Origin: Kosakonia oryzendophytica
GTDB lineage: Bacteria > Pseudomonadota > Gammaproteobacteria > Enterobacterales > Enterobacteriaceae
DNA: 64,000 nt
Reading direction: 5' to 3'
Assembly: GCF_900094925.1 (NCBI RefSeq)
Contig: NZ_FMAY01000002.1
Location: forward strand, 443,131-507,130
The notes beneath the pieces are model-generated. The model had not been told where the DNA came from and did no database searches. It saw only the letters and a program-made list of their open reading frames with translations. Below are positions 20,547 through 31,790 of this stretch, in pieces. Position 1 is the first letter of the stretch; every line of letters starts with the position of its first letter. The position numbers and the translations under genes were made by a program.

Positions 20547-23500
20547 ATGCCAAAACGTACAGATATAAAAAGCATCCTGATCCTTGGCGCAGGTCCGATT
20601 GTTATCGGCCAGGCGTGTGAGTTTGACTACTCTGGCGCGCAGGCCTGTAAAGCCCTGCGTGAAGAGGGCTACCGCGTGATCCTGGTGAACTCCAACCCGG
20701 CGACCATTATGACGGACCCGGAGATGGCGGATGCCACCTATATTGAGCCTATCCACTGGGAAGTGGTGCGCAAAATCATCGAAAAAGAGCGTCCGGACGC
20801 TGTACTGCCGACCATGGGCGGCCAGACTGCGCTGAACTGCGCGTTGGAGCTGGAGCGCCAGGGCGTACTGGAAGAGTTTGGCGTGACCATGATTGGCGCG
20901 ACTGCCGATGCAATTGATAAAGCAGAAGATCGCCGTCGCTTTGATATTGCGATGAAGAAAATCGGTCTCGATACTGCCCGTTCCGGCATTGCGCACACAA
21001 TGGATGAAGCGCTGGCGGTGGCGGCAGATGTCGGCTATCCGTGCATTATCCGTCCTTCCTTTACCATGGGCGGCACCGGCGGCGGCATCGCTTATAACCG
21101 CGAAGAGTTTGAAGAAATTTGCGCCCGCGGCCTGGATCTGTCCCCAACCAATGAGCTGCTGATTGACGAGTCGCTGATTGGCTGGAAAGAGTACGAGATG
21201 GAAGTGGTGCGTGATAAGAACGACAACTGCATCATCGTCTGCTCGATTGAAAACTTCGATGCCATGGGGATCCACACCGGTGACTCCATCACCGTTGCGC
21301 CAGCGCAAACGCTCACCGATAAAGAGTACCAAATCATGCGTAACGCTTCGATGGCGGTACTGCGTGAAATCGGCGTAGAAACAGGCGGTTCCAACGTACA
21401 GTTCGCGGTAAACCCGAAAAACGGCCGTCTGATTGTGATTGAGATGAACCCGCGCGTGTCCCGCTCCTCAGCGCTGGCGTCAAAAGCGACCGGCTTCCCG
21501 ATTGCCAAAGTCGCGGCGAAACTGGCAGTGGGCTACACGCTGGACGAGCTGATGAACGACATCACTGGCGGTCGTACCCCGGCATCGTTCGAACCTTCTA
21601 TCGACTACGTCGTGACCAAGATCCCGCGCTTCAACTTCGAGAAGTTTGTTGGCGCCAATGACCGTCTGACCACGCAGATGAAGTCTGTGGGCGAAGTGAT
21701 GGCGATTGGTCGTACACAGCAAGAATCGATGCAGAAAGCGTTGCGTGGTCTGGAAGTGGGCGCAACCGGCTTTGACCCGAAAGTTAGCCTTGACGACCCG
21801 GAAGCGCTGACCAAAATCCGCCGCGAGCTGAAAGATGCCGGCGCAGAGCGCATTTGGTACATCGCGGATGCATTCCGCGCAGGCCTCTCCGTGGATGGTG
21901 TGTTTAACCTGACCAATATCGACCGCTGGTTCCTGGTGCAAATTGAAGAGCTGGTGCGTCTGGAAGAGCAGGTTGCGGAAGTGGGCATCAACGGTCTGGA
22001 TGCGGACTTCCTGCGCCAGTTGAAACGTAAAGGCTTTGCTGATGCGCGACTGGCGAAACTGGCTGGCGTACGCGAGGTGGAAATCCGCAAGCTGCGCGAT
22101 CAGTATGACTTACACCCGGTTTATAAACGCGTGGATACCTGTGCTGCCGAATTCGCCACCGATACCGCGTATATGTACTCCACCTATGAAGAAGAGTGCG
22201 AAGCCAACCCGAACCAGGATCGCGACAAGATCATGGTGCTGGGCGGTGGTCCAAACCGTATCGGTCAGGGTATTGAGTTCGACTATTGCTGCGTACACGC
22301 CTCGCTGGCGCTGCGTGAAGATGGTTACGAGACCATTATGGTCAACTGTAACCCGGAAACCGTGTCGACCGACTATGACACTTCCGATCGCCTCTATTTT
22401 GAACCGGTTACCTTCGAAGACGTGCTGGAAATCGTGCGCATCGAGAAACCGAAAGGCGTGATTGTGCAGTACGGCGGTCAGACGCCGCTGAAACTGGCGC
22501 GTGCGCTGGAAGCCGCTGGCGTGCCGGTAATTGGCACCAGCCCGGATGCCATTGACCGTGCGGAAGACCGCGAGCGTTTCCAGCATGCGGTTGAACGTCT
22601 GAAACTGAAACAGCCCGCTAACGCCACGGTAACGGCGCTGGAGCAGGCGGTTGAGAAAGCAAAAGAGATTACTTACCCGCTGGTCGTGCGTCCTTCTTAT
22701 GTGCTGGGTGGTCGCGCGATGGAAATCGTCTATGACGAAGTGGATCTGCGTCGCTACTTTATGACGGCTGTCAGCGTCTCCAACGATGCGCCGGTACTGC
22801 TGGATAAATTCCTCGACGACGCGGTGGAAGTGGATGTCGATGCGGTGTGCGATGGCGAAAATGTGCTGATTGGCGGCATCATGGAGCACATCGAGCAGGC
22901 TGGCGTACACTCCGGCGACTCCGCCTGTTCCCTGCCAGCTTATACCCTGAGTCAGGAAATTCAGGATGTGATGCGCCAGCAGGTGCAGAAACTCGCATTC
23001 GAATTGCAGGTGCGCGGTCTGATGAACGTGCAGTTTGCCGTGAAAGATAACGAAGTCTACCTGATTGAAGTGAACCCGCGTGCCGCGCGTACCGTACCGT
23101 TTGTCTCCAAGGCGACGGGCCTGCCGCTGGCAAAAGTTGCTGCGCGCGTGATGACCGGTAAAACGCTGGTGCAGCAGGGCCACACCAAAGAGATCATCCC
23201 GCCGTACTACTCAGTGAAAGAAGTGGTGCTACCGTTCAATAAATTCCCGGGCGTCGATCCGCTGTTAGGGCCAGAAATGCGCTCGACCGGTGAAGTGATG
23301 GGCGTGGGGCGTACCTTCGCGGAAGCGTTTGCCAAAGCGCAGCTCGGCAGCAACTCCACGATGAAGAAACACGGTCGTGCGCTGCTCTCTGTGCGTGAAG
23401 GTGACAAGGAGCGTGTGGTGGATCTGGCGGCGAAACTGCTGAAACAGGGCTTCGAGCTGGATGCGACTCACGGGACGGCGATTGTACTGGGCGAAGCGGG

Positions 23501-23771
23501 CATTAATCCACGTCTGGTGAACAAGGTGCATGAAGGGCGTCCGCACATTCAGGATCGTATCAAGAATGGCGAATACACTTACATCATTAACACCACTGCG
23601 GGTCGCCAGGCGATTGAAGACTCCAAACTGATTCGCCGCAGTGCACTGCAGTACAAAGTACACTATGACACCACACTGAACGGTGGCTTCGCGACGACCA
23701 TGGCACTGAACGCGGATGCAACGGAGAAAGTGATTTCGGTGCAGGAAATGCACGCACTGATCGGTAAGTAA
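20547..23771 (+). CDS. carB: Carbamoyl-phosphate synthase, large subunit
   Basis: A 1074-residue enzyme with two homologous ATP-grasp halves joined by an oligomerisation domain, and an allosteric C-terminal MGS domain. The first half opens [21 protein letters not shown] and the second repeats it as [21 protein letters not shown] near residue 556. Each half has a mate of the glycine-rich loop ([12 protein letters not shown] in the first). The C-terminal part ends [14 protein letters not shown]. Length matches E. coli. It is co-transcribed with carA. Ornithine and IMP activate and UMP inhibits the enzyme in E. coli. Confidence 0.98.
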   Translation: MPKRTDIKSILILGAGPIVIGQACEFDYSGAQACKALREEGYRVILVNSNPATIMTDPEMADATYIEPIHWEVVRKIIEKERPDAVLPTMGGQTALNCALELERQGVLEEFGVTMIGATADAIDKAEDRRRFDIAMKKIGLDTARSGIAHTMDEALAVAADVGYPCIIRPSFTMGGTGGGIAYNREEFEEICARGLDLSPTNELLIDESLIGWKEYEMEVVRDKNDNCIIVCSIENFDAMGIHTGDSITVAPAQTLTDKEYQIMRNASMAVLREIGVETGGSNVQFAVNPKNGRLIVIEMNPRVSRSSALASKATGFPIAKVAAKLAVGYTLDELMNDITGGRTPASFEPSIDYVVTKIPRFNFEKFVGANDRLTTQMKSVGEVMAIGRTQQESMQKALRGLEVGATGFDPKVSLDDPEALTKIRRELKDAGAERIWYIADAFRAGLSVDGVFNLTNIDRWFLVQIEELVRLEEQVAEVGINGLDADFLRQLKRKGFADARLAKLAGVREVEIRKLRDQYDLHPVYKRVDTCAAEFATDTAYMYSTYEEECEANPNQDRDKIMVLGGGPNRIGQGIEFDYCCVHASLALREDGYETIMVNCNPETVSTDYDTSDRLYFEPVTFEDVLEIVRIEKPKGVIVQYGGQTPLKLARALEAAGVPVIGTSPDAIDRAEDRERFQHAVERLKLKQPANATVTALEQAVEKAKEITYPLVVRPSYVLGGRAMEIVYDEVDLRRYFMTAVSVSNDAPVLLDKFLDDAVEVDVDAVCDGENVLIGGIMEHIEQAGVHSGDSACSLPAYTLSQEIQDVMRQQVQKLAFELQVRGLMNVQFAVKDNEVYLIEVNPRAARTVPFVSKATGLPLAKVAARVMTGKTLVQQGHTKEIIPPYYSVKEVVLPFNKFPGVDPLLGPEMRSTGEVMGVGRTFAEAFAKAQLGSNSTMKKHGRALLSVREGDKERVVDLAAKLLKQGFELDATHGTAIVLGEAGINPRLVNKVHEGRPHIQDRIKNGEYTYIINTTAGRQAIEDSKLIRRSALQYKVHYDTTLNGGFATTMALNADATEKVISVQEMHALIGK

Positions 23772-23780
23772 TCGACCTCT

Positions 23781-23853
23781 GGCCCGCTTCCTGGGCCGGA
23801 TTTGCTTCTCCTGATTCACAGGCCTGATGGCGCTTTACTCATCAGGTCTGTGA
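23781..23853. repeat. Hairpin and REP-like palindrome after carB
   Basis: A small hairpin, GGCCC-gcttcct-GGGCC at 23781-23797, is followed by a long imperfect palindrome at 23816-23853 with arms TCACAGGCCTGATG and CATCAGGTCTGTGA. The second resembles REP elements (GCCTGATG...CATCAGGC). Neither has a T-run. They probably stabilise the carB 3' end or cap its transcript. Confidence 0.55.
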
Positions 23854-23910
23854 TACCTCACGCTTTCCATTCTCTTCAGAGTGTTCTGCATTTTCCCCGT
23901 TACTCAGTGA

Positions 23911-23931
23911 GTTAACCTAAAATGGGTTAAC
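23911..23931. promoter_or_regulatory. Perfect palindrome before the lipoprotein gene
   Basis: GTTAACC-taaaatg-GGTTAAC is a 7-base perfect inverted repeat with a 7-base spacer, 37 bases before the start of the small lipoprotein. Symmetry and position suggest an operator for a dimeric repressor or activator. I do not recognise the motif. Confidence 0.35.
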
Positions 23932-23968
23932 AGATGAATGAAATCCACTGAAAAGCAGGGAGATAACC

Positions 23969-24202
23969 ATGCGAACGAAACTTCTTATGACTTCACTCTT
24001 TACTGCCGCTGCACTGTTTACCGTAGCCGGGTGTTCTTCGAATCAGGCTGTACGTACCACCGACGGTAAGACCATTGTCACCGACGGAAAACCGAAAGTG
24101 GATGATGACACCGGGCTGGTTTCCTATAAAAATGCAGAAACCGGTAAAACCGAGCAGATTAACCGCGATCAGGTAAAAAACATGAGCGAGCTGGATAACT
24201 GA
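23969..24202 (+). CDS. Small YgdI/YgdR-type lipoprotein
   Basis: A 77-residue prolipoprotein. The signal peptide ends in the lipobox VAGC with the lipidated Cys at 22; the residues after it (SS) do not give an inner-membrane retention signal, so outer-membrane location is likely. The mature part has TTDGKTIVTDGKPKVDDDTG and VSYKNAETGKTEQINRDQV, the DUF903 pattern of E. coli YgdI and YgdR. That family's function is unknown. A good ribosome site (AGGGAGA) precedes the ATG. It sits between carB and kefF where K-12 has the cai/fix genes and yaaU. It appears to be a single gene. Confidence 0.85.
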   Translation: MRTKLLMTSLFTAAALFTVAGCSSNQAVRTTDGKTIVTDGKPKVDDDTGLVSYKNAETGKTEQINRDQVKNMSELDN

Positions 24203-24334
24203 TCCGCGAATGTGGTGCGGTGGCGATTGTCATCGCACGCCTCTCCCCTTATTCCCACACAGATTGCCGCTTTTAGCCGGACGATTAACTGTCTACACTC
24301 AAAGAAAAATAAGGCAGTGAAGACAGGCTGATCG

Positions 24335-24865
24335 ATGATTCTGATTATTTATGCACATCCCTATCCGCAACACTCCCATGCGAATAAGCGGATGATTGAA
24401 TTGGCACGGACGCTGGAAAATGTCGAAGTGCGTTCCCTCTATGAGCTCTATCCCGATTTTAATATCGACGTAGCCGCCGAGCAGGAGGCTGTTTCCCGTG
24501 CTGATCTGATTATCTGGCAACATCCAATGCAATGGTATGGCGTCACGCCGCTGCTCAAGTTGTGGATCGATAAAGTGTTGTCGCACGGCTGGGCTTATGG
24601 TCACGGAGGTACGGCGTTACACGGTAAGAGTGTGATGTGGGCGGTCACCACCGGCGGAGGGGAAAATCATTTCAATATTGGTTCTCATCCGGGGTTTGAC
24701 GTGTTGTGCCAGCCGTTACAGGCCACAGCGCTTTATTGCGGGTTGAACTGGCTGCCGCCCTGCGCGGTGCATTACACCTTTGTCTGCGACGATGAAACGT
24801 TGCAGGCGCAGGCGCGTCATTATAAACAACGTTTGCTGGAGTGGCAGGAGGCCCAACATGGATAG
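24335..24865 (+). CDS. kefF: KefC ancillary quinone reductase
   Basis: A 176-residue flavodoxin-like NAD(P)H:quinone oxidoreductase that binds KefC and is needed for its full activity. Family motifs are the N-terminal [19 protein letters not shown], the [20 protein letters not shown] stretch and TTGGGENHF. Length equals E. coli KefF. It overlaps kefC by 8 bases, so the two are translated together. The pair protects cells from electrophiles by releasing K+ when glutathione adducts form. Confidence 0.96.
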   Translation: MILIIYAHPYPQHSHANKRMIELARTLENVEVRSLYELYPDFNIDVAAEQEAVSRADLIIWQHPMQWYGVTPLLKLWIDKVLSHGWAYGHGGTALHGKSVMWAVTTGGGENHFNIGSHPGFDVLCQPLQATALYCGLNWLPPCAVHYTFVCDDETLQAQARHYKQRLLEWQEAQHG

Positions 24866-26720
24866 TCATTCCTTAATTCAGGCGTTGATCTACCTTGGTT
24901 CGGCGGCACTGATAGTGCCTATTGCCGTCAGGCTGGGGCTAGGGTCTGTGCTCGGCTATCTGATAGCCGGCAGCGTGATTGGTCCGTGGGGATTACGGTT
25001 GGTCACCGACGCTGAATCTATCCTGCATTTCGCCGAAATCGGCGTTGTGCTGATGCTGTTTGTGATCGGCCTTGAGTTGGATCCGCAGCGGCTATGGAAG
25101 CTGAGAGCCTCGGTGTTTGGCGGTGGCGCGTTGCAAATGGCCAGTTGTGGGCTCCTGCTGGGCCTGTTTTGCGCGCTGTTAGGCCTCCCCTGGCCGGTAG
25201 CATTGTTGATTGGCCTGACGCTGGCACTCTCCTCAACCGCTATTGCGATGCAGGCGATGAATGAGCGTAACCTGACGGTGTCGCAAATGGGACGCAGCGC
25301 TTTTTCGGTGTTGCTCTTCCAGGATATCGCCGCCATTCCGCTGGTGGCGATGATCCCACTTCTGGCGGCGAGCGGCGCTTCTACCACGCTGGGAGCATTC
25401 ACGCTTTCGGCGCTGAAAGTGGTTGGCGCGCTGGTGCTGGTTGTTTTGCTGGGGCGCTATGTTGCCCGTCCGGCATTGCGCTTTGTCGCGCGCTCTGGCC
25501 TGAGGGAAGTGTTCTGCGCCGTGGCGCTCTTTCTGGTCTTCGGTTTTGGTTTGTTGCTGGAAGAGGCGGGTTTGTCGATGGCGATGGGGGCATTTCTGGC
25601 TGGCGTATTGCTCGCCAGCTCCGAATACCGGCATGCGCTGGAAAGCGATATTGAACCCTTCAAAGGTTTGCTGCTCGGGTTGTTCTTTATCGGCGTTGGC
25701 ATGTCTATCGACTTTGGCACACTGGTAACACACCCCTTGCGGATTTTGTTGCTGCTGGTGGGCTTCCTGGTCATTAAAAGTGCGGTGCTGTGGCTGATTG
25801 CCCGCCCGTTGAAGGTGCCCGGTAAGCAGCGACTATGGTTTGCGGCATTGTTGGGGCAGGGGAGCGAATTCGCCTTTGTGGTGTTTGGCGCGGCACAAAC
25901 GGCGCAGGTGCTCGATAGCGAGTGGGCAAAAGCGTTAACGCTTACCGTCGCGCTCTCAATGGCGGCGACGCCGCTGCTGCTGGTGCTGTTAACTCGTCTG
26001 GAAACAGCGGGCTCACAGCAGGAGCGCGAAGCCGATGAAATTGATGAAGAAGAAGCGCGGGTGATTATCGCCGGGTTCGGGCGTTTTGGTCAGATTGCCG
26101 GGCGCCTGTTGCTCTCCAGCGGCGTGAAGATGGTGGTGCTCGATCACGATCCGGATCATATCGAAACACTGCGCAAGTTCGGCATGAAGGTCTTTTACGG
26201 TGATGCCACGCGGGTGGATCTGTTGGAGTCTGCCGGCGCAGGGCGCGCGGAAGTCTTGATCAATGCGATTGACGATCCCCAGGCCAGCCTGTTGCTGACA
26301 GAACTGGCGAAAGAGCACTTCCCCGATCTGCAGGTGATTGCCCGTGCGCGCGATGTTGATCACTATATACGGCTGCGCCAGGCCGGGGTTGATAAACCGG
26401 AGCGTGAAACCTTTGAGGCGGCGCTGAAAGTGGGGCGCATCGCACTGGAAGGGTTAGGCCTGGGTTCGTATGAAGCCCGTGAGCGTGCCGATCACTTCCG
26501 CCGTTTCAACACCCGGATGGTGGAGGAGATGGCACAGGTCGAAAACGATGCGCTGGCGCGGGCGGCGGTATTCAAACGCACCAGCGCGATGCTGACGGAA
26601 ATTATTGCAGAAGATCGCGCGCATCTGTCGCTGATTCAGCAACATGGCTGGCAGGGGACGGATGAAGGGCGGCATACTGGCGATCCTGGTGATGAGCCCG
26701 TAGTGAAACCACAGGTCTGA
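24858..26720 (+). CDS. kefC: Glutathione-gated K+/H+ antiporter
   Basis: A 620-residue CPA2-type antiporter. The N-terminal two thirds hold about 12 hydrophobic helices. The cytosolic KTN/RCK domain begins near residue 400 with [18 protein letters not shown] and continues with [17 protein letters not shown] and [15 protein letters not shown], a complete Rossmann nucleotide and glutathione-binding fold. The start at 24858 ([14 protein letters not shown]) gives the E. coli length exactly; an upstream in-frame ATG at 24780 lies well inside kefF. Glutathione keeps the channel closed; adducts open it. Confidence 0.97.
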   Translation: MDSHSLIQALIYLGSAALIVPIAVRLGLGSVLGYLIAGSVIGPWGLRLVTDAESILHFAEIGVVLMLFVIGLELDPQRLWKLRASVFGGGALQMASCGLLLGLFCALLGLPWPVALLIGLTLALSSTAIAMQAMNERNLTVSQMGRSAFSVLLFQDIAAIPLVAMIPLLAASGASTTLGAFTLSALKVVGALVLVVLLGRYVARPALRFVARSGLREVFCAVALFLVFGFGLLLEEAGLSMAMGAFLAGVLLASSEYRHALESDIEPFKGLLLGLFFIGVGMSIDFGTLVTHPLRILLLLVGFLVIKSAVLWLIARPLKVPGKQRLWFAALLGQGSEFAFVVFGAAQTAQVLDSEWAKALTLTVALSMAATPLLLVLLTRLETAGSQQEREADEIDEEEARVIIAGFGRFGQIAGRLLLSSGVKMVVLDHDPDHIETLRKFGMKVFYGDATRVDLLESAGAGRAEVLINAIDDPQASLLLTELAKEHFPDLQVIARARDVDHYIRLRQAGVDKPERETFEAALKVGRIALEGLGLGSYEARERADHFRRFNTRMVEEMAQVENDALARAAVFKRTSAMLTEIIAEDRAHLSLIQQHGWQGTDEGRHTGDPGDEPVVKPQV

Positions 26721-26761
26721 CGGCATTATCGGGTAAGCGTTTGATTCAAAAACGGTGGAAC

Positions 26762-26820
26762 GCTGGCGATACAGTACTGTGCTGTGGTGTCGCCAGCAGA
26801 ATGAAAAATTTTCTCATTCT
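26762..26820. repeat. Hairpin and palindrome between kefC and folA
   Basis: A stem with arms GCTGGCGA (26762-26769) and TCGCCAGC (26790-26797) is directly followed by AGAATGA-aaaattttc-TCATTCT at 26798-26820. The first could end kefC transcription although no clean T-run follows. The second, a 7-base palindrome around an A/T core, lies upstream of the folA promoter and could be a regulator site. Confidence 0.4.
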
Positions 26821-26835
26821 TTACCCTGCCCACCG

Positions 26836-26864
26836 TCGACGAAAGATTGCGCTTTCCGTATAGT
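26836..26864 (+). promoter_or_regulatory. folA promoter
   Basis: A -10 box TATAGT at 26859-26864 and a -35-like TCGACG at 26836-26841 are 17 bases apart. They lie 34 bases before the folA start. The -10 and its surroundings (TTTCCGTATAGTGGCGACAA) match what I recall of the E. coli folA promoter. No promoter-up change is obvious. Confidence 0.7.
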
Positions 26865-26897
26865 GGCGACAATTTTTTTGCATCCAGGAATGAATGA

Positions 26898-27377
<480 letters not shown>

Positions 27378-27382
27378 TACAC

Positions 27383-27405
27383 GTCCCCGGCTTTATGCCG
27401 GGGAC
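27383..27405. terminator. Shared folA/apaH terminator hairpin
   Basis: GTCCCCGGC-tttat-GCCGGGGAC lies between the convergent folA and apaH genes. T-rich tails are short on both sides, so it may act as a weak bidirectional terminator. Confidence 0.65.
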
Positions 27406-27410
27406 TGCTT

Positions 27411-28259
27411 TCAGGAGGCGATCGCCTCGTCTTCACCCAGATCCATTTGGCGGTTAGAGGGTTGCACAAAGTAGGCTTTGTCTTCCCAGCGCAGGCAGGT
27501 TAACACGCCGCCCCAGCAACACCCCGTATCCAGGCCGTAGATCCCTTCTGGTGTCCCTTCACCTTCCAGCGAAGCCCAGTGACCAAAGACAATGCTGTAC
27601 TCCTCTGACACAGGGCCTGGGATGGAAAACCACGGTTTTAACGGTGCGGGAGCATGGGCAGGAATGTCTTTGCAGTACATATCAAGCTGCCCGTTTGGGA
27701 AGCAGTAGCGCATGCGCGTTAATGCGTTGGTGATAAAGCGCAGACGAGCAAGTCCACTCAGTTCCGTTGACCAGTGGTTGGGCAGATCGCCATACATGGC
27801 GTCCAGAAACAGAGGATAGGAGTCGCTCGACAGCACGGCTTCAACATCGTGCGCGCAATGTTTGGCCGTCTCGAGGTCCCACTGGGGCGTGATCCCGGCA
27901 TGAGCCATCACCAGTTTTTTCTCTTCGTCGACCTGGAGTAGCGGCTGGCGGCGCAGCCAGTTAATCAGTTCATCGGCATCGGCGGCTTCCAGGAGCGGAG
28001 TCAGCCGGTCTTTCGGCTTATTGCGGCTGATGCCTGCAAAGACGGCCAGCAGATGCAGGTCGTGATTTCCCAGTACGACACGTACGCTGTCGCCAAGGGA
28101 TTTGACAAAACGCAGCACATCCAGTGAGCCAGGCCCACGGGCAACCAGATCGCCGGTCAACCATAAGGTATCCTGGCCGGGGGTAAAGTCGACCTGTTTT
28201 AACAATGCGATCAGTTCATCATAGCAACCATGAACGTCGCCAATAAGATATGTAGACAT
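27411..28259 (-). CDS. apaH: Bis(5'-nucleosyl)-tetraphosphatase, symmetrical
   Basis: A 282-residue metallophosphatase that splits Ap4A into two ADP and also removes Np4 caps from RNA. The metallophosphatase motifs are in order: [13 protein letters not shown] at the start, [23 protein letters not shown] and [10 protein letters not shown]. The C-terminus ends near [19 protein letters not shown]. Two residues longer than E. coli ApaH. It is the last gene of the lptD-surA-pdxA-rsmA-apaG-apaH cluster, 6 bases after apaG. Confidence 0.97.
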   Translation of the reverse strand: MSTYLIGDVHGCYDELIALLKQVDFTPGQDTLWLTGDLVARGPGSLDVLRFVKSLGDSVRVVLGNHDLHLLAVFAGISRNKPKDRLTPLLEAADADELINWLRRQPLLQVDEEKKLVMAHAGITPQWDLETAKHCAHDVEAVLSSDSYPLFLDAMYGDLPNHWSTELSGLARLRFITNALTRMRYCFPNGQLDMYCKDIPAHAPAPLKPWFSIPGPVSEEYSIVFGHWASLEGEGTPEGIYGLDTGCCWGGVLTCLRWEDKAYFVQPSNRQMDLGEDEAIAS

Positions 28260-28265
28260 TGTGTA

Positions 28266-28643
28266 TTAATGGATCAGTGTAGGAACGGCGAGCCGGAAGA
28301 CCGGGATGGAGATGCGAAAGAGGTCCCCTTGCGCATCGATCATTTCGTAGTGGCCTTGCATGGTGCCCAGCGGCGTTTCGATAACCGCGCCGCTGGTGTA
28401 CTGGTATTCGCCGCCGGGTTCGATGTGCGGCTGTACGCCGACCACACCTTCGCCCTGAACTTCCGTTTCGCGGCCATTTCCATTTGTGATCAACCAGTAG
28501 CGTTTCAGCAACTGGACAGGGGTTCGCCCCAGGTTCCGGATAGTAATGGTGTAAGCAAAGACATAACGTTCATCGTCGGGAGCGGACTGAGACTCAATAT
28601 AGACGCTTTGCACCTGAATACAGACTCGGGGCGAATTGATCAT
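28266..28643 (-). CDS. apaG: ApaG (CorD) protein
   Basis: A 125-residue ApaG-domain protein with an immunoglobulin-like beta fold, the same length as in E. coli. The signature [24 protein letters not shown] is represented by its central residues at about 70-93, followed by [18 protein letters not shown]. Its role is not settled; mutants in some enterobacteria affect Co2+ resistance and Mg2+ efflux. It lies 3 bases after rsmA and 6 before apaH, so it is part of that transcript. Confidence 0.95.
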   Translation of the reverse strand: MINSPRVCIQVQSVYIESQSAPDDERYVFAYTITIRNLGRTPVQLLKRYWLITNGNGRETEVQGEGVVGVQPHIEPGGEYQYTSGAVIETPLGTMQGHYEMIDAQGDLFRISIPVFRLAVPTLIH

Positions 28644-28646
28644 ACG

Positions 28647-29468
28647 TTAACTCTCCTTCGGCGGCGGATTATCAGCCAGGTAGTTCGCCAACTGGCAATA
28701 TTGCGCAACAGAGATATTTTCTGCACGCATCGCCGGATCGATACCCAGCGATGTCAACACGTCGACGGTAAACACATTACCGAGGCTGTTGCGGATAGTC
28801 TTGCGACGCTGGTTAAAGGCTTCCGTAGTGATGCGGCTCAACACGCGTATATCTTTTACCGGATGCGGCAGTGTCGCGTGCGGAACCAGGCGAACCACGG
28901 CTGAATCCACTTTTGGCGGCGGCGCAAACGCCGTCGGCGGCACTTCCAATACCGGAATGATCTGGCAATAGTACTGCGCCATGACGCTTAATCGACCATA
29001 CGCTTTACTGTTTGGTCCTGCAACCAGGCGATTGACCACCTCTTTTTGCAACATAAAATGCATGTCGGCAATGGCATCAGTATAGCTAAACAGATGGAAC
29101 ATCAGCGGCGTAGAGATGTTATACGGCAGATTGCCGAAGACGCGCAGTGGCTGACCCAGCGTCTGAGACAATTCGCCAAAGTTCATGGTCATTGCATCTT
29201 GCTGATAGATAGTCAGTTTTGGCGCAAGAAATGGGTGCGTCTGCAGGCGCGCAGCCAAATCGCGGTCAAGTTCGATGACCGTCATTTTATCCAGACGTTC
29301 ACCGACGGGCTCCGTCAGCGCGCCAAGACCCGGGCCGATTTCGACCATGGCCTGACCTTTTTGCGGGTTGATCGCCGAAACGATGCTGTCGATCACGAAC
29401 TGGTCGTGGAGAAAGTTTTGCCCGAAGCGTTTGCGGGCTAAGTGGCCCTGATGGACGCGATTATTCAT
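28647..29468 (-). CDS. rsmA: 16S rRNA dimethyladenosine transferase (KsgA)
   Basis: A 273-residue SAM-dependent enzyme that dimethylates two adjacent adenines near the 3' end of 16S rRNA, a late check in 30S assembly. The SAM loop is [14 protein letters not shown] and the catalytic motif is [13 protein letters not shown]. The basic C-terminal domain has [14 protein letters not shown]. Loss of this protein gives kasugamycin resistance. The start overlaps the pdxA end by 4 bases. Length equals E. coli. Confidence 0.97.
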   Translation of the reverse strand: MNNRVHQGHLARKRFGQNFLHDQFVIDSIVSAINPQKGQAMVEIGPGLGALTEPVGERLDKMTVIELDRDLAARLQTHPFLAPKLTIYQQDAMTMNFGELSQTLGQPLRVFGNLPYNISTPLMFHLFSYTDAIADMHFMLQKEVVNRLVAGPNSKAYGRLSVMAQYYCQIIPVLEVPPTAFAPPPKVDSAVVRLVPHATLPHPVKDIRVLSRITTEAFNQRRKTIRNSLGNVFTVDVLTSLGIDPAMRAENISVAQYCQLANYLADNPPPKES

Positions 29469-30451
29469 TGAGTATTAACAATCATTTTGATGGCGAGATT
29501 AAGCGCCGTAATAAAACTGCCGACATCCGCTGTTCCCAGGCCTGCGAGTTCAAGCGCGGTGCCATGGTCAACGGATGTGCGAATAAAAGGTAAACCGAGG
29601 GTGATATTCACGCCGCGGCCAAATCCCTGGTATTTTAGCACGGGCAGGCCCTGATCGTGGTACATCGCCAGCACAGCGTCGGCATTATCGAGGTATTTGG
29701 GTTGAAACAGCGTATCGGCGGGCAATGGGCCACTTAAGTTCATCCCTTGCGCCCGCATTTCATCCAGCACCGGAATGATGGTATCAATCTCTTCGGTGCC
29801 CATATGGCCACCTTCGCCCGCATGCGGGTTAAGACCGCAAACTAAAATATGCGGCTGGCGGATGCCAAACTTTTGTTGCAGGTCACCGTACAGGATGCCG
29901 ATCACTTCGCGAAGCAGTTCCGGCGTGATCGCGTCAGCTACCGCCTTGAGCGGCAAATGGGTGGTGGCCAGCGCAACGCGTAGCTCTTCGGTGGCCAGCA
30001 TCATCACCACTTTGGCGGCGTGCGAGCGCTCCTCGAAGAACTCCGTATGCCCGGTAAAGGGAGTTCCGGCATCGTTGATCACGCCTTTATGCACGGGACC
30101 TGTGATCAATGCGGCAAATTCACCGTTCAGGCAGCCATCGCAAGCGCGAGCCAGCGTTTCGACAACATACGGACCGTTTTGCGTATTCAACACGCCGGGG
30201 GTAACTGTAGCGCGCAGAGACAGGGGCAACACGGTCAGTGTCCCGGCCTGTTGCGGCGCGGCGGGGGCGGCGGGAGCGTACTCCCGCAGCACCAGCGGCA
30301 GACCGAGCAGGGCAGCCCGCTCGGTTAGCAGCGTCGCATCTGCACAGATAACCAGTTCAACCGGCCAGTCGCGCTGGGCGAGTTGCACCACCAAATCCGG
30401 GCCAATCCCGGCGGGTTCGCCGGGAGTGATAACGACACGCGCTGTTTTCAT
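29465..30451 (-). CDS. pdxA: 4-hydroxythreonine-4-phosphate dehydrogenase
   Basis: A 328-residue NAD-dependent enzyme of de novo pyridoxal phosphate synthesis. The N-terminal [17 protein letters not shown], the metal-site [12 protein letters not shown]-like [12 protein letters not shown], and [17 protein letters not shown] are all diagnostic. The C-terminus has [18 protein letters not shown]. The start codon overlaps the surA stop by one base (TAATG), as in E. coli, so translation is coupled. Confidence 0.97.
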   Translation of the reverse strand: MKTARVVITPGEPAGIGPDLVVQLAQRDWPVELVICADATLLTERAALLGLPLVLREYAPAAPAAPQQAGTLTVLPLSLRATVTPGVLNTQNGPYVVETLARACDGCLNGEFAALITGPVHKGVINDAGTPFTGHTEFFEERSHAAKVVMMLATEELRVALATTHLPLKAVADAITPELLREVIGILYGDLQQKFGIRQPHILVCGLNPHAGEGGHMGTEEIDTIIPVLDEMRAQGMNLSGPLPADTLFQPKYLDNADAVLAMYHDQGLPVLKYQGFGRGVNITLGLPFIRTSVDHGTALELAGLGTADVGSFITALNLAIKMIVNTQ

Positions 30452-31737
30452 TAGTTGCTCAAAATTTTCACGTAGGCGCTGGCGCGTTGTTCCTGCATCC
30501 AGGTTGCCGCTTCTTCAGAGAACTTACGGTTCATCAGCATACGGTAGGCTCTGTCTTTCTGCGCCGCGTCGGTTTTATCAACGTTGCGGGTATCAAGCAT
30601 TTCGATCAGATGCCAACCGAAAGAGGAGTGAACCGGGCCGCTCATTTGCCCGCGTTTCAGTTTCATCAACGCGTCACGGAAAGCGGGATCGTAAATGTCG
30701 GCCGCAGCCCAACCAAGATCGCCTCCCTGGTTCGCTGAGCCTGGATCCTGAGAGAACTCTTTTGCCGCGTTAGCAAAGGTGGTTTTGCCACTCTTGATAT
30801 CGGCAGCGATTTCTTGCAGTTTCACTCGAGCTTGATCGTCGCTCATGATCGGCGATGGTTTCAGCAGGATGTGACGTGCGTGCACTTCGGTAACGGAAAT
30901 ACTCTGGCTCTGACCACGCAGATCGTTCACTTTCAGAATGTGGAAACCCACACCAGAACGGATGGGGCCGATCACATCGCCTTTTTTCGCCGTGCTTAAT
31001 GCCTGGGCGAAAATACTTGGCAGTTCCTGAATACGCCCCCAGCCCATCTGACCGCCTTTCAGCGCTTGCTGGTCGGCAGAGTAAGTGATAGCGAGTTTTC
31101 CGAAGTCATTGCCACTACGGGCTTGTTCAACAATAGAACGCGCCTGGCTTTCGGCTTCGTTGACCTGATCAGAAGTTGGGTTTTCCGGCAGCGGGATCAG
31201 GATATGGCTCAGATTCAGCTCGGTGCTGGCGTCGTTCTGGTTGCCCACTTGCTTCGCCAGCGTTTCAACTTCCTGCGGCAGCACGGTGACGCGACGGCGA
31301 ACTTCGCTGTTGCGCACTTCGGAAATGATCATCTCTTTGCGGATCTGGGCACGGTAGGTGCTGAAGTTCACCCCGTCGTAAGCCAGGCGGCTGCGCATCT
31401 GATCCATCGTCATATTGTTTTGTTTCGCAATATCGGCGATGGCAGCGTCAAGCTGTTCGTCAGTGACTTTGACGCCCATCTTCGTGCCCATCTGCAGAAT
31501 GATTTGATCCATGATCAGGCGTTCAAGGATCTGATGGCGCAGTGTGGCGTCATCAGGTAACTGCTGGCCTGCCTGTCCTGCGTTAGCCTTCACAGATTGC
31601 ATCAAACCATCAACGTCACTTTCAAGCACCACGCCATTGTTCACGACAGCGGCGACTTTATCTACAACCTGAGGCGCAGCAAAACTGGTATTCGCAACCA
31701 TAGCGATACCGAGAAGCAGCGTTTTCCAGTTCTTCAT
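30451..31737 (-). CDS. surA: Periplasmic chaperone and peptidyl-prolyl isomerase SurA
   Basis: A 428-residue outer-membrane protein chaperone, identical in length to E. coli SurA. The signal peptide is the first 20 residues, ending in NTSFAAP. The N-terminal chaperone domain is followed by two parvulin-type domains (about 175-275 and 285-385), the first starting [14 protein letters not shown] and the second [11 protein letters not shown]. It helps LptD and porins fold; lptD lies directly upstream, separated by 53 bases, so the chaperone and its key client share a transcript. Confidence 0.97.
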   Translation of the reverse strand: MKNWKTLLLGIAMVANTSFAAPQVVDKVAAVVNNGVVLESDVDGLMQSVKANAGQAGQQLPDDATLRHQILERLIMDQIILQMGTKMGVKVTDEQLDAAIADIAKQNNMTMDQMRSRLAYDGVNFSTYRAQIRKEMIISEVRNSEVRRRVTVLPQEVETLAKQVGNQNDASTELNLSHILIPLPENPTSDQVNEAESQARSIVEQARSGNDFGKLAITYSADQQALKGGQMGWGRIQELPSIFAQALSTAKKGDVIGPIRSGVGFHILKVNDLRGQSQSISVTEVHARHILLKPSPIMSDDQARVKLQEIAADIKSGKTTFANAAKEFSQDPGSANQGGDLGWAAADIYDPAFRDALMKLKRGQMSGPVHSSFGWHLIEMLDTRNVDKTDAAQKDRAYRMLMNRKFSEEAATWMQEQRASAYVKILSN

Positions 31738-31790
31738 ACCTTTTCCATTTCAATTAACCGCAATGCGGATTACGTTGCAAATCAAACAGA

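Noticed and set aside
22110-23183. A 357-codon antisense frame in carB, and similar ones in carA (19483-20487) and across the carA-carB junction (20400-21332).
   Set aside because: They lie entirely within conserved carAB coding sequence, have no start signal, and have low-complexity composition typical of shadow frames.
24212-24240. Short GTGCG/CGCAC inverted repeat after the lipoprotein gene, considered as a terminator.
   Set aside because: The stem is only five bases with a long loop and no T-run, so it is too weak to list as a terminator.
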